Shown: piece after piece, positions 9,799 through 18,546 of the stretch
How positions within the stretch are numbered: position 1 is the first letter of the stretch
Layout: the number at the start of each line of letters is the position of its first letter
From: Candidatus Allochristensenella caecavium
GTDB taxonomy: Bacteria > Bacillota > Clostridia > Christensenellales > QAND01
NCBI GenBank assembly: GCA_904397865.1
Contig: CAJFOS010000010.1
Span: 17,997 to 81,996 of the forward strand
DNA length: 64,000 nt
Reading direction: 5' to 3'
Position numbers and translations under genes: made by a program
The notes under the pieces: generated by a model
What the model was told of the DNA's origin: nothing
The model's input: the letters and a program-made list of their open reading frames with translations, nothing else
Databases searched by the model: none

Positions 9799-11163
9799 TC
9801 AAGCCGTTAAATGATGAATCCATTTTCCATTTTTTATCCTATGCCGGCCAACGAACATCTTTACCACTTCGCCCGGTACCGTAAATGCATACACCCATTG
9901 CGGCGGCACACCCAGTACATAGGCAGCCAACGCTACACCGGCCACCATCGAACACCACTGCATACCCGCATCCAACATCAGCGAAAAACGCACATCACCG
10001 CCGCTGCGCAGCAGCCCAATCACCAATACAAAATTGTGCACCAATATCGGCGAAGCAAATCCATAAATCCATACGTTATTACGCGCAATGGCTTTGGCTG
10101 CGGCGCTCGCCTCATAGATGGGGAACAGAATTGGCACCGCCAGATTCACAACCACACAAGCAATCGCCCCTACCACAAACGAAAGCCGCAAACAACGCCG
10201 CGCATACAACTGTGCCGTCTCCTCCTCGCCCGCGCCGATGCGCTTGCCGCACAGCACGGCGCACGCGTTGCCCAGTCCTACATATAAAACAAACCCCATT
10301 TTATCAAACACACTAAAAATGCTCATTGCCGCCGTCATCTGTGTACCCAGATGCGAATAGCACAGCGCTACAGTAAATTGCGCCATCGACCACAGACTCT
10401 CGTTTAAAAATACCGGAATCGCAATCTTAAAAAACCGTTTGACAAAATAGCGGTCGAATCCCAACAGCGGATAACGGCGGTCCGCCGTAGGCTTTTTCCA
10501 TATATGCGAAAGCGTCAACACAAGCGTCAAATCCACCACCAGCGAGGAAACGGTCGCTAAAGCCGCGCCCCGTACCCCCAACGCCGGCATACCCAGGTTT
10601 CCCAAAATCAACCCGTAATTAAGCACCGCATTGCAAGCCATGCCTGCCACCGCCGTCATCATCGGCAATTTCACATTCTCTGTGCCTCGCAAAATGGCTG
10701 CATAGACATAAGTTATACCCTGCATGGGATAAATGAAACACACCGTGGAAAGATACTCCGCCCCCAGTGCCAGCACCTCTGCGTCCTGCGTGAACAGCCG
10801 CAAGATGGTCTGTGGCGTGAAAAAGCAAATTGCAAAAAAACTCCAACCGATGATTTGTCCGCCAATGAGCGCCAACCCCTGCGTTTTTCGGATGCTGGCC
10901 AAATCCCGCTTCCCCCAGAATTGCGCGGTAAACGCCTGCGCACCACTGGTAATGCCAAACATGAACACATACATCAAAAAAGATACCTGGTTGGCTTGAT
11001 ACAGCGCTGCCAACGCATTGTCTCCCAGCACGCCCACCATCACATTGTCCAGCAACGTGATGGATGATTGCACGGCCTGCTGCAGCATCATCGGGATGGC
11101 CAATTTCCACATGGTACGGATAAACGGGCGGTCATTCAATCCAAAATAATTTGCTACTGTCAC
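9799..11163 (-). CDS. MATE-family efflux transporter (second paralogue)
   Basis: 454 aa, GTG start (11161-11163) with AGGTGAAGG upstream. Twelve predicted membrane segments; the N-terminus has MWKLAIPMMLQQAVQSSITLLDNVMVG, the MATE hallmark of the NorM-like Na+/H+ antiporters, and each half carries a MatE repeat. It differs strongly in sequence from the neighbouring MepA-like protein, so this is not a recent duplication. Likely exports a drug or metabolite; the substrate is unknown. Two hairpins upstream and one downstream isolate it as a single transcription unit. Confidence 0.92.
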   Translation of the reverse strand: MTVANYFGLNDRPFIRTMWKLAIPMMLQQAVQSSITLLDNVMVGVLGDNALAALYQANQVSFLMYVFMFGITSGAQAFTAQFWGKRDLASIRKTQGLALIGGQIIGWSFFAICFFTPQTILRLFTQDAEVLALGAEYLSTVCFIYPMQGITYVYAAILRGTENVKLPMMTAVAGMACNAVLNYGLILGNLGMPALGVRGAALATVSSLVVDLTLVLTLSHIWKKPTADRRYPLLGFDRYFVKRFFKIAIPVFLNESLWSMAQFTVALCYSHLGTQMTAAMSIFSVFDKMGFVLYVGLGNACAVLCGKRIGAGEEETAQLYARRCLRLSFVVGAIACVVVNLAVPILFPIYEASAAAKAIARNNVWIYGFASPILVHNFVLVIGLLRSGGDVRFSLMLDAGMQWCSMVAGVALAAYVLGVPPQWVYAFTVPGEVVKMFVGRHRIKNGKWIHHLTA

Positions 11164-11277
11164 ACCTTCACCTAATCTCTACAATCCACTTTTCTTTACT
11201 ATATCGAAAAATCCAATTGAGAAAAAGCCTATACATTTTTGCATTCTTCTGTTATATTAGCATTCTCGATATTTTGT

Positions 11278-11311
11278 AAAGAAAACGCGGGTTCCCCGCG
11301 TTTTCTTTTTC
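11278..11311 (-). terminator. Intrinsic-terminator hairpin, distal of a tandem pair
   Basis: A perfect 14-bp stem, AAAGAAAACGCGGG (11278-11291) with CCCGCGTTTTCTTT (11295-11308), triloop. It follows another terminator below the DUF6506 gene on the minus strand. Confidence 0.7.
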
Positions 11312-11316
11312 CACGC

Positions 11317-11350
11317 AAAAAGGGGAATGACTGCAGCCATTCCCCTTTTT
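11317..11350 (-). terminator. Intrinsic terminator of the DUF6506 gene
   Basis: AAAAAGGGGAATG (11317-11329) pairs perfectly with CATTCCCCTTTTT (11338-11350). It lies 12 bases past the DUF6506 stop and gives a U tract on the minus-strand transcript. Confidence 0.8.
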
Positions 11351-11362
11351 CATTTCCGTTCC

Positions 11363-11665
11363 TTATTTTGTAAATACCGCCTGCATCTTTTCCCTTTCGC
11401 TCGGCAGTGTCGTAACATGGCCGATAGGAATCGCGCCGTCAATGGCTTCAATCAGTTCGCGTACACGCGCTTCGCCAAATCCGCCGCATACTTCCAACGC
11501 ATCCACCCCTTCGGCCACCAGTTCTTTCGCAACAGCCTTTGCATCCTCCATGTCGTTGACGCCAATCATCCATACCTTGCTTCCTGGGCGTTCGATACTG
11601 ACGCGGCTCACCTTGGAATCAAACCCCTTACCGATGACCAGATAGGCCAATGTAATCATACTCAT
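11363..11665 (-). CDS. DUF6506 family small protein
   Basis: 100 aa, start ATG 11665 with AAGGAGGATG upstream. The sequence matches the small DUF6506 family: an N-terminal strand (ITLAYLVIGKGFD), a central VGVNDMEDA-like helix start (here IGVNDMEDAKAVAKELVAEGVDALEVCGGFGEARV) and a C-terminal strand IPIGHVT. The ELCGGFG-type motif (EVCGGFG here) is the family's best mark. Function is unknown; the fold looks like a small alpha/beta sandwich, and it may bind a small molecule. Single-gene unit. Confidence 0.8.
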   Translation of the reverse strand: MSMITLAYLVIGKGFDSKVSRVSIERPGSKVWMIGVNDMEDAKAVAKELVAEGVDALEVCGGFGEARVRELIEAIDGAIPIGHVTTLPSEREKMQAVFTK

Positions 11666-11811
11666 TTGACATCCTCCTTCTTTCGTTGTTCAGTATAATA
11701 TAAGCTCTTTCTTTTTGCAAGTTAATTCTTTCTTTTCGGAAGCATCTGGTCCTTTCCTACGCATTATTCTGATTTTTTTGCATTTTTTATATTTCTTTTC
11801 ATGTTTTTCGG

Positions 11812-11840
11812 TTGATTGGCGCATCCTTACATCGTATGAT
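11812..11840 (+). promoter_or_regulatory. Promoter for the fructose PTS gene
   Basis: TTGATT (11812-11817), 17-base spacer, TATGAT (11835-11840). The leader is about 65 bases. No clear operator or antiterminator hairpin is visible. Confidence 0.7.
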
Positions 11841-11907
11841 AGCTGTGTTTTGACAGTACACATCCGCTTAAGAGATGTCATCTACGCAATAGAGGAGGAA
11901 CCTTATT

Positions 11908-13809
11908 GTGCGTATCACGGATTTACTTCAACCCGAATCCATCGCACTGAACAGCCATCCTGCTGACAAGACTGCTGCGATTGAACAGGCGGTGGCATTG
12001 ATGGCTGCGGCCGGCCGGCTGAACGACGTTTCCGGTTATCGGGACGCCGTCTTTGCCCGTGAAGCGCAGGGCACCACCGGTGTCGGTGAAGGCATCGCCA
12101 TCCCACATGGTAAAACGGCTGCCGTATCAACCCCGGGACTGAGTGCATTGGTCATCCCAGACGGAGTTGATTTTGACGCCTTGGATGGAGCGCCCGTAAC
12201 GCTACTTTTTCTGATTGCGGCGCCAGATACCAAAGAGAATGTCCATCTGGCTGTGCTGAGTCGTTTATCTACGCTGTTGATGGACGAAGCGTTTACACAA
12301 CGCCTGCGACAGGCCGCAACAGCAGAGGAGTTTTTGCAGTGTATCGACCTGGCCGAACAGGCAAAATTTGAAGAGGAACAGCCAAACACACAACAGGACG
12401 GCTATCAGGTGTTAGCTGTCACCGCATGTCCGACTGGGATTGCACATACGTATATGGCAGCAGAAAGCCTGGAAAACAAGGCAAAAGCGCGCAACATTTC
12501 CATCAAGGTGGAAACCAATGGCTCAGGCGGCGCTAAGAATGTGCTGACGTCAGAGGAAATCGCCAAAGCTTCCTGTATCATTGTTGCAGCGGATAAAAAT
12601 GTGGAAATGGCCCGTTTCGACGGAAAACCGGTTATTCAAGTCAAAGTTGCTGACGGCATTCACAAAGCCGATGAGCTGTTGACCGAGGCATTGAGCGGCC
12701 AAGTTGCCATCTATCATCATCAGGACGGCAAAGATGCCCCTCCAGAGGTCGGAAAGAAAGGCTGGGGACATGCTGTCTACAAACACCTGATGAACGGTGT
12801 TTCACACATGCTGCCGTTTGTAATTGGCGGAGGCATTCTGATTGCATTGGCCTTTTTGTTGGATGATTATGCGCTCAATCCGGCCAACTTTGGCAGCAAC
12901 ACACCGGTCGCCGCCTTTTTTAAGGCTGTTGGCGATGCCGCATTTGGTTTCATGCTGCCCATTCTGGCCGGGTATATTGCGATGAGTATCGCAGACCGAC
13001 CGGGGCTGGCGGTCGGATTTATTGGGGGCTATATCGCCAAGGTGGGCATGACGTTTGCCAATCCGGCAGGCGGCGCGTTTACATCCGGTTTCTTGGGGGC
13101 ACTGTTGGCCGGCTTCATCGGCGGTTATCTGATTGTGGGCCTGCGAAAGGTGTTTGATAGACTCCCGCGCAGTCTCGAAGGAATTAAGCCCGTCCTGCTA
13201 TACCCAGTATGTGGTATCTTGCTGATGGGCGTTATCATGTTCGCCATCAACCCGGTGGTCGGCGCTATCAACGATGCGCTGAACAACGCCCTTCTTTCCA
13301 TGAATGGTGCAAGCAAAATCGTGCTTGGTCTTGTGTTGGGCGGCATGATGAGCGTAGACATGGGCGGTCCTGTCAATAAGGCCGCTTACGTATTTGGTAC
13401 TGCCCAACTGGCCGCAGGGGAGTATGGCATCATGGCGGCGGTCATGGCGGGCGGCATGGTAGCTCCGCTGGCCATTGCGATTTGCGCTACTTTTTTCCGG
13501 AATCGTTTTTCCAAAAAAGAACGCCAGTCTGCCCTTGTAAACTATGTGATGGGCGCATCCTTTATCTCTGAAGGCGCCATTCCATTCGCCGCACAAGACC
13601 CGCTGCGTGTATTGCCGGCCTGTATTGTCGGCTCCGCGCTGGCGGGCGGACTTTCCATGGCGTTTGGCTGTGGCCTGCGCGCTCCGCATGGCGGTATCTT
13701 CGTCCTGCCCGTGGTAAGCAATCCATTCGGATATCTGGCCGCTATCGTGATTGGGTCCGTTGTTGGGGCGCTGTTGCTGGCGATTTTGAAAAAACCGGTG
13801 CACGAATAA
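11908..13809 (+). CDS. fruA: PTS fructose-type transporter subunit IIABC
   Basis: 633 aa membrane permease that takes up and phosphorylates fructose (or a related hexose) with phosphate from HPr. GTG start 11908 with GAGGAGG upstream. Domain order: IIA (1-150) with the phosphorylated His67 in GIAIPHGK; IIB (about 165-265) with Cys174 in VTACPTGIAHTYMA; and a IIC channel (about 285-630) with around nine membrane segments and the GGxxSxDMGGPVNKAA signature. No 1-phosphofructokinase (fruK) or DeoR-type regulator (fruR) flanks it, unlike the usual fruRKA operon. A terminator follows immediately. Confidence 0.95.
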   Translation: MRITDLLQPESIALNSHPADKTAAIEQAVALMAAAGRLNDVSGYRDAVFAREAQGTTGVGEGIAIPHGKTAAVSTPGLSALVIPDGVDFDALDGAPVTLLFLIAAPDTKENVHLAVLSRLSTLLMDEAFTQRLRQAATAEEFLQCIDLAEQAKFEEEQPNTQQDGYQVLAVTACPTGIAHTYMAAESLENKAKARNISIKVETNGSGGAKNVLTSEEIAKASCIIVAADKNVEMARFDGKPVIQVKVADGIHKADELLTEALSGQVAIYHHQDGKDAPPEVGKKGWGHAVYKHLMNGVSHMLPFVIGGGILIALAFLLDDYALNPANFGSNTPVAAFFKAVGDAAFGFMLPILAGYIAMSIADRPGLAVGFIGGYIAKVGMTFANPAGGAFTSGFLGALLAGFIGGYLIVGLRKVFDRLPRSLEGIKPVLLYPVCGILLMGVIMFAINPVVGAINDALNNALLSMNGASKIVLGLVLGGMMSVDMGGPVNKAAYVFGTAQLAAGEYGIMAAVMAGGMVAPLAIAICATFFRNRFSKKERQSALVNYVMGASFISEGAIPFAAQDPLRVLPACIVGSALAGGLSMAFGCGLRAPHGGIFVLPVVSNPFGYLAAIVIGSVVGALLLAILKKPVHE

Positions 13810-13820
13810 CATGCACATAT

Positions 13821-13851
13821 AAAAAAAGGGCTGTTATACAGCCCTTTTTTT
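13821..13851. terminator. Bidirectional intrinsic terminator
   Basis: AAAAAAAGGGCTG and CAGCCCTTTTTTT form a perfect stem between the convergent fruA and radical SAM genes. Confidence 0.9.
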
Positions 13852-13858
13852 ATCGTCT

Positions 13859-14473
13859 TTATGCCTGGCCCTCTTCAATGAATGCACGCACCCGCAATGG
13901 AATGCCGCAGGCGTCTGCAAGCTGCTGACAGCGGGCAATCTCTGCTGGCCCAATGGTATCCACCACCGAGAACATCACATGCGGCACAGCCAACGCCGCC
14001 TTTTTGGCAAAATCCAGCAGTGCCGGAAATGCCTGCAATCCGTATATGCTATGGCATACGGCATCATACGCCTGTGCATTGGAGGCGTTGAGTGAAATGG
14101 AAATCGTATCGATACAACCGCGGCATTCCGGGGTAACATCGCGGCCATGCAACAGATTGGCCAGGCCGTTGGTATTGATGCGGGTCTGTTTCCCGTGCTG
14201 TTTGAGATACCGCGCCACTTCCAGCAATACATCCAGCCGTTCCATCGGTTCTCCAAAACCACAAAATACAATTTCCGGCACCTGTTCCCAGGCGGCAAAG
14301 GTGTGCAGCTGTTCAATTACCTCCTGTGCGCTCGGTTCGTGGTCCAACCAAAGCTCATTGCCTTCCACCGTATCATTGCCACGCCGAATGCAAAATTCAC
14401 AGTCATTTGGGCAGCGGTTGGTTAAATTGACGTATAAATTGTCCCCGCAGGGATATACAAACACATGGTCCAT
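13859..14473 (-). CDS. TatD-associated radical SAM protein
   Basis: 204 aa. A compact radical SAM enzyme with the cluster motif CPNDCEFC (Cys21, Cys25, Cys28; CX3CX2C) followed by the glycine-rich FCGFGEP segment that binds SAM. It matches the small family found next to tatD in many Clostridia. The substrate is unknown. The gene begins two bases after the tatD stop, so both are almost surely translated from one message. Usual radical SAM domains are longer; the short C-terminus (ending RAFIEEGQA) is normal for this subfamily. Confidence 0.88.
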   Translation of the reverse strand: MDHVFVYPCGDNLYVNLTNRCPNDCEFCIRRGNDTVEGNELWLDHEPSAQEVIEQLHTFAAWEQVPEIVFCGFGEPMERLDVLLEVARYLKQHGKQTRINTNGLANLLHGRDVTPECRGCIDTISISLNASNAQAYDAVCHSIYGLQAFPALLDFAKKAALAVPHVMFSVVDTIGPAEIARCQQLADACGIPLRVRAFIEEGQA

Positions 14474-14475
14474 GC

Positions 14476-15243
14476 TTAATCTTCCTGTAAAAATAAATTT
14501 TTTCCGTTTTCCATCGTCGCTTGGGCAGCCTGTTCAAACGAAACGCCTTTGATTTCCGCCAGCATGCGTACGACATGCGAAACATTCTGCGGGTCATTCC
14601 GCGTTCCGCGCACCGGTACGGGCGCCAAATACGGGCTGTCGGTTTCACACAACACGCGGTCCATGGGTACATAGGCGGCTACTTCCCGCAATTTACTGGC
14701 GTTTTTAAATGTCAGCGGGCCCGCAAAAGAAATGTAAAACCCCAGATTCAAATAACGCTTGGCGTCTTCAAGCGAACCGGAATAACAGTGCATCACGCCA
14801 CGCAGCGCGCCCCGATGAGCGGCGATAGCGGTCATGGTATCCTGATGCGCTTCACGGTCATGAATAATGACTGGTTTATGCACAGCCAGCGCCAGCGTAA
14901 GCTGTTCATCAAAAATGCGCCGCTGAACATCGCGCGGGGAAAAATCATAATGATAATCCAGCCCAATTTCACCTAACGCAACGCAACGGGGCTGTGCAAG
15001 CAATTCTTCCAGCTGCGTCAAATAGTCCGCCGGAGCGTGCTTCGCTTCGTGGGGATGAATGCCCGCTGCCGCGTAAATCCAATCGTGGCGCTGTGCCAAC
15101 GCAACGGCACGCCGGCTGTCCGCCAAATCCGTTCCGACTTCGTTATAGAGTGAAACGCCATTGGCGTGGATGCGTGCCAATACATCTGCACGGTCCTCAT
15201 CAAAGGCGTTTTCATTGACATGTGCATGGGTATCGTACAACAT
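14476..15243 (-). CDS. tatD: TatD-family metal-dependent hydrolase / DNase
   Basis: 255 aa TIM-barrel hydrolase. Metal ligands: HxH in DTHAHVNE (His6, His8), Glu in GEIGLDYHYD, His in IIHDREAH, His in MHCYSG and Asp in CETDSPYLAP. Family members act as 3'-5' exonucleases or D-aminoacyl-tRNA deacylase-like enzymes and take part in DNA repair. Start ATG 15243 overlaps the metG stop by one base (TGATG), so it is translationally coupled to metG, a common clostridial arrangement. Confidence 0.93.
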   Translation of the reverse strand: MLYDTHAHVNENAFDEDRADVLARIHANGVSLYNEVGTDLADSRRAVALAQRHDWIYAAAGIHPHEAKHAPADYLTQLEELLAQPRCVALGEIGLDYHYDFSPRDVQRRIFDEQLTLALAVHKPVIIHDREAHQDTMTAIAAHRGALRGVMHCYSGSLEDAKRYLNLGFYISFAGPLTFKNASKLREVAAYVPMDRVLCETDSPYLAPVPVRGTRNDPQNVSHVVRMLAEIKGVSFEQAAQATMENGKNLFLQED

Positions 15244-17216
15244 CAGCGAACGCGTACCCCCGCCGGCAGATGCGTGTCGTCCAAGACGGTCGAAACGCTC
15301 AAATTCTCATCTGCATCGTCTGCAGCAGAGAGAATCATGCCTTCGCTGACAATGCCGCGAATTTTCGTAGGTTTGAGATTGGCCACGATGATGACGGTTT
15401 TTCCAACCAGGCTTTCGCCTTCGCCGTACCATTTGCGGATACCGGAGACGATGGTGCGCTCACGCTCCCCATCATCCAGGCGGAAAACCAACAGGCGGTC
15501 CGCCCCCTTGACCGGTTCGCAGGACAGCACCTTGGCCGTGCGCAAATCCACCTTCATAAAGTCATCATAGGTAATGACGTCCGGAGGAACCGGTTCCTCT
15601 TTGGGTGCAGCAGTTGCCTTTTTCACAGCGGGCACCGCTTTGGCCTTGGGCTGCGGCGCGGATTCTTCAGCCTTAAGCTGGATGCGCGGGAATAGCGCCT
15701 CGCCCTTTTTCACATACCCACCCGGTTTGAGCAGGCCGAATTCATGCGCGCTTTCCCATGTCTGCAGGGTTGAATCCAGCACGCCGAGTTGCTCAAACAT
15801 CTTCGGCGAAGTGCGCGGCATGAATGGCGTGAGCAGAATGGCCACGATGCGCAGGCTTTCCGCAAGATGATACATGACCGCTGCCAGGCGGCCCTTATGT
15901 TTCTCTTCCTTGGCCAGGGCCCAGGGCATAGTCAAGTCAATGTATTTGTTGCATGCGCTGACCAATGCAAATACATCAGCAAGCGCTTCGCTAAATGCCA
16001 GTGCATTCATGTGCGTTTCGAACTTATCCGGCAACGCAAGCGCTATTTCACGCAGATGCCTGTCCTCTTCATGCAATTCATCATCCACATAGGGAATTTT
16101 GCCATCGAAATATTTTTGAATCATGGCAACGGTACGGCTCAACAGGTTGCCCAGGTCATTGGCCAGGTCACTGTTGATGCGGTTGACCAGCAAATCTTCC
16201 GAATAGGTGCCGTCGCTGCCAAACGGAAAATCACGCAAAAGGAAGTAACGAATGGCATCGGAACCGTATTTTTCACACAGAACCACCGGGTCGACCACAT
16301 TGCCTTTGGATTTGGACATCTTCCCGCCATCGAGCACCAGCCAGCCGTGGCCATATACCTGTTTGGGCAGCGGCAAATCCAGCGCCATGAGCATAATCGG
16401 CCAGATGATGGTATGGAACCGCACAATCTCCTTACCGACCAGGTGCACATCCGCCGGCCAGTATTTGCGGAACTTGCTGTCATCATCTGACAGGTAACCC
16501 AGCGCGGAAATATAGTTGGACAGCGCATCCAGCCAGACATATACGACGTGTTTATCATCGAATGTGACAGGGATACCCCAGTCAAAGCTTGTCCGGGAAA
16601 CAGCCAGGTCTTCCAACCCGGGCAGCAGAAAATTGTTCAGCATTTCATTGCGCCGTGAAGCAGGCTGAATAAAATCCGGGTGGGTGTTGATATATTCAAT
16701 CAACCGGTCGGCATATTTGGAGAGCTTGAAAAAATAACTCTCCTCCTTCATCCGCTCCACCGGGCGGCCGCAATCCGGGCATTTGCCATCGACCAACTGA
16801 CGTTCCAGCCAGAATGATTCGCACGGCGAACAATACCAACCTTCATATTCGCTTTTATAAATATCGCCCTGGTCATACAGACGTTTGAAAATTTTCTGCA
16901 CCACCTGCTGATGGCGTGGTTCTGTCGTACGGATGAAATCATCGTATTCGATATCCATCAGCTTCCAAAGTTCTTTGATATTGCCAACGATATGGTCCAC
17001 AAATGCAAGCGGCGTCACGCCCGCTTCTTCTGCGCGGCGGGCAATCTTCTGCCCGTGCTCGTCCGTGCCGGTCAAAAACATGACGTCGTATCCACTCAGC
17101 CGTTTGAAGCGGGCCATGGTATCCGCCGCAACCGTGCAATAGCTGTGCCCGATATGCAAATTATCGCTGGGATAATAAATGGGCGTAGTAATGTAGAATG
17201 GTTTTTTTTCACTCAT
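15243..17216 (-). CDS. metG: Methionyl-tRNA synthetase
   Basis: 657 aa. Charges initiator and elongator tRNA-Met. Start ATG 17216 has AGAGGGAAGA upstream, better than an upstream in-frame ATG. HIGH-type motif LHIGHSY near 20-26; zinc knuckle YCSPCESFW...GKCPDCGR (CxxC pairs) at about 127-150; KMSKSKG near 300. After an Ala/Pro/Lys-rich linker (about 525-555), a C-terminal tRNA-binding (EMAP-II/Trbp111) domain begins at DDFMKVDLRTAKVL. It is the third gene of a probable comB-metG-tatD-radical SAM transcript. Confidence 0.97.
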   Translation of the reverse strand: MSEKKPFYITTPIYYPSDNLHIGHSYCTVAADTMARFKRLSGYDVMFLTGTDEHGQKIARRAEEAGVTPLAFVDHIVGNIKELWKLMDIEYDDFIRTTEPRHQQVVQKIFKRLYDQGDIYKSEYEGWYCSPCESFWLERQLVDGKCPDCGRPVERMKEESYFFKLSKYADRLIEYINTHPDFIQPASRRNEMLNNFLLPGLEDLAVSRTSFDWGIPVTFDDKHVVYVWLDALSNYISALGYLSDDDSKFRKYWPADVHLVGKEIVRFHTIIWPIMLMALDLPLPKQVYGHGWLVLDGGKMSKSKGNVVDPVVLCEKYGSDAIRYFLLRDFPFGSDGTYSEDLLVNRINSDLANDLGNLLSRTVAMIQKYFDGKIPYVDDELHEEDRHLREIALALPDKFETHMNALAFSEALADVFALVSACNKYIDLTMPWALAKEEKHKGRLAAVMYHLAESLRIVAILLTPFMPRTSPKMFEQLGVLDSTLQTWESAHEFGLLKPGGYVKKGEALFPRIQLKAEESAPQPKAKAVPAVKKATAAPKEEPVPPDVITYDDFMKVDLRTAKVLSCEPVKGADRLLVFRLDDGERERTIVSGIRKWYGEGESLVGKTVIIVANLKPTKIRGIVSEGMILSAADDADENLSVSTVLDDTHLPAGVRVR

Positions 17217-17229
17217 GTTCTCTTCCCTC

Positions 17230-17952
17230 TCAATCCAACGCAATGCGTCCGTCATTCAGTCGTGGAAGCACGTGTACAATGTCGCGCTTCATGCAATACA
17301 ATACGTCCTTTTTCATACCTGCTTCAACCAATACATGGAAATGGCGCGCGTTTTCCAACGCCAACACAAGATGGTCCCGGTTGGCAATATACAATTGTTC
17401 ACAAACCGTACCCAGGTCGTCCGTTTCAATCGGCTCCACGGCGCCAAAGCGACGCATTCGATAGATGATATAACCGGCAGTCAAAATATCATCCAACGAA
17501 AAACGGCCCTTGGTACCTGCGCATAGAATGACGGCGTCCTCCCGGGCGCGCATCAAGGCGCTGGCGACTGTGACCCCGTTTATCATCGACCCAATGAGCA
17601 CGTTGCTGGCACTTTGTGCTTTCTGGATGGCCTGCGTGCCGTTGGTGGTCGTCAAAATCACGGTTTTGGCCGCAACAACATCCGTGGTATATTCCAACGG
17701 CGAATTCCCCAAGTCAAACCCGGGCACTTTGAGCGCATTGCGTTCACCGCCAAGAATCGCGTCCGTACCCATAGTCGCCTTAAGTTCCATCGCCTGGTCC
17801 ACTTCCGCTACCGGAACGACTTGTTTACAGCCGTTGGACAGCGCGGTTACGATAACGCTGGTGGCACGCAATGTATCAATGACCACACACTGTTTTCCCC
17901 TTATATCCTTGTCCGCCACATGTGTATGCGACGCATATACATCGATTTTCAT
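17230..17952 (-). CDS. 2-phosphosulfolactate phosphatase-like protein (ComB family)
   Basis: 240 aa. The start is ATG 17952, which yields MKIDVYASHTHVADKDIRGKQ. ComB hydrolyses (R)-2-phospho-3-sulfolactate in coenzyme M synthesis. The family core is visible: CVVIDTLRATSVIVTAL, ILGGERNALKVPGFDLGNSP, VILTTTNGTQAI and ILCAGTKGRFSLDD. Firmicutes do not make coenzyme M, so the true substrate here is unclear; sulfolactate metabolism during sporulation is one option because Bacillus spores contain 3-sulfolactate. It lies 13 bases upstream of metG and 87 bases downstream of spmB on the same strand. Confidence 0.85.
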   Translation of the reverse strand: MKIDVYASHTHVADKDIRGKQCVVIDTLRATSVIVTALSNGCKQVVPVAEVDQAMELKATMGTDAILGGERNALKVPGFDLGNSPLEYTTDVVAAKTVILTTTNGTQAIQKAQSASNVLIGSMINGVTVASALMRAREDAVILCAGTKGRFSLDDILTAGYIIYRMRRFGAVEPIETDDLGTVCEQLYIANRDHLVLALENARHFHVLVEAGMKKDVLYCMKRDIVHVLPRLNDGRIALD

Positions 17953-18039
17953 CCCTGTTCCACCGTTCTTGTGCAAAATAAATTCATATAAGATTCGTTT
18001 TACCATTATAGCACAATCGTTCCCCTTGCATAGGGGCTT

Positions 18040-18546
18040 TTATGCCAAAATTGCCGCCATCCATATCCCAACCAGGCTGGAACCCAGCGCAACCGGGATA
18101 GTATAACGCCATTTTTGAACGCCCACACTGCCAAAATACAGCCCCGCCGTGTAAAACAGCGTATCGCTCGCACCCATCAGAATGCAAGCGGCACGGGCAA
18201 TACGCGTATCGGCTCCGTAGGTGGACAACGTCTCCGCCAGCACCGCTAACGCTGCGCTGCCTGAAAAGGGGCGCACCACGGCAACGGGTAACGCTTCAGG
18301 CGGCAATCCAATGAATTTGGCCAGTGGTGTACATAGACGCACCAGCCAATCCAGCACCCCACTGGCACGCAGAACCGACACCGCCACGAGCATGGCGACC
18401 AGCGTGGGTAGCACATGCAAGCAGGTCTGCAAGCCCTTGGGAGCGCCTTGGGAAAATGCGGCGAAGCTATCTACCCTTTTCACGCTTGCATAAAAGAGCG
18501 TGCCACCAATCAAAATGGCGACGGCGGCCGAAGAAAGCCCGCTCAT
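18040..18546 (-). CDS. spmB: Spore maturation protein B
   Basis: 168 aa nucleoside-recognition/Gate-domain membrane protein. With SpmA it is needed for spore core dehydration and heat resistance in Bacillus and Clostridium. ATG 18546 overlaps the spmA stop (ATGA, 4 bases), fixing the start; a longer upstream reading in the same frame is only the shadow of spmA. Four to five membrane segments are visible, with the conserved VVRPFSGSAALAVLAET and ACILMGASDTLFYTAGLYFG stretches typical of SpmB. The C-terminus ends with another membrane helix. Confidence 0.93.
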   Translation of the reverse strand: MSGLSSAAVAILIGGTLFYASVKRVDSFAAFSQGAPKGLQTCLHVLPTLVAMLVAVSVLRASGVLDWLVRLCTPLAKFIGLPPEALPVAVVRPFSGSAALAVLAETLSTYGADTRIARAACILMGASDTLFYTAGLYFGSVGVQKWRYTIPVALGSSLVGIWMAAILA

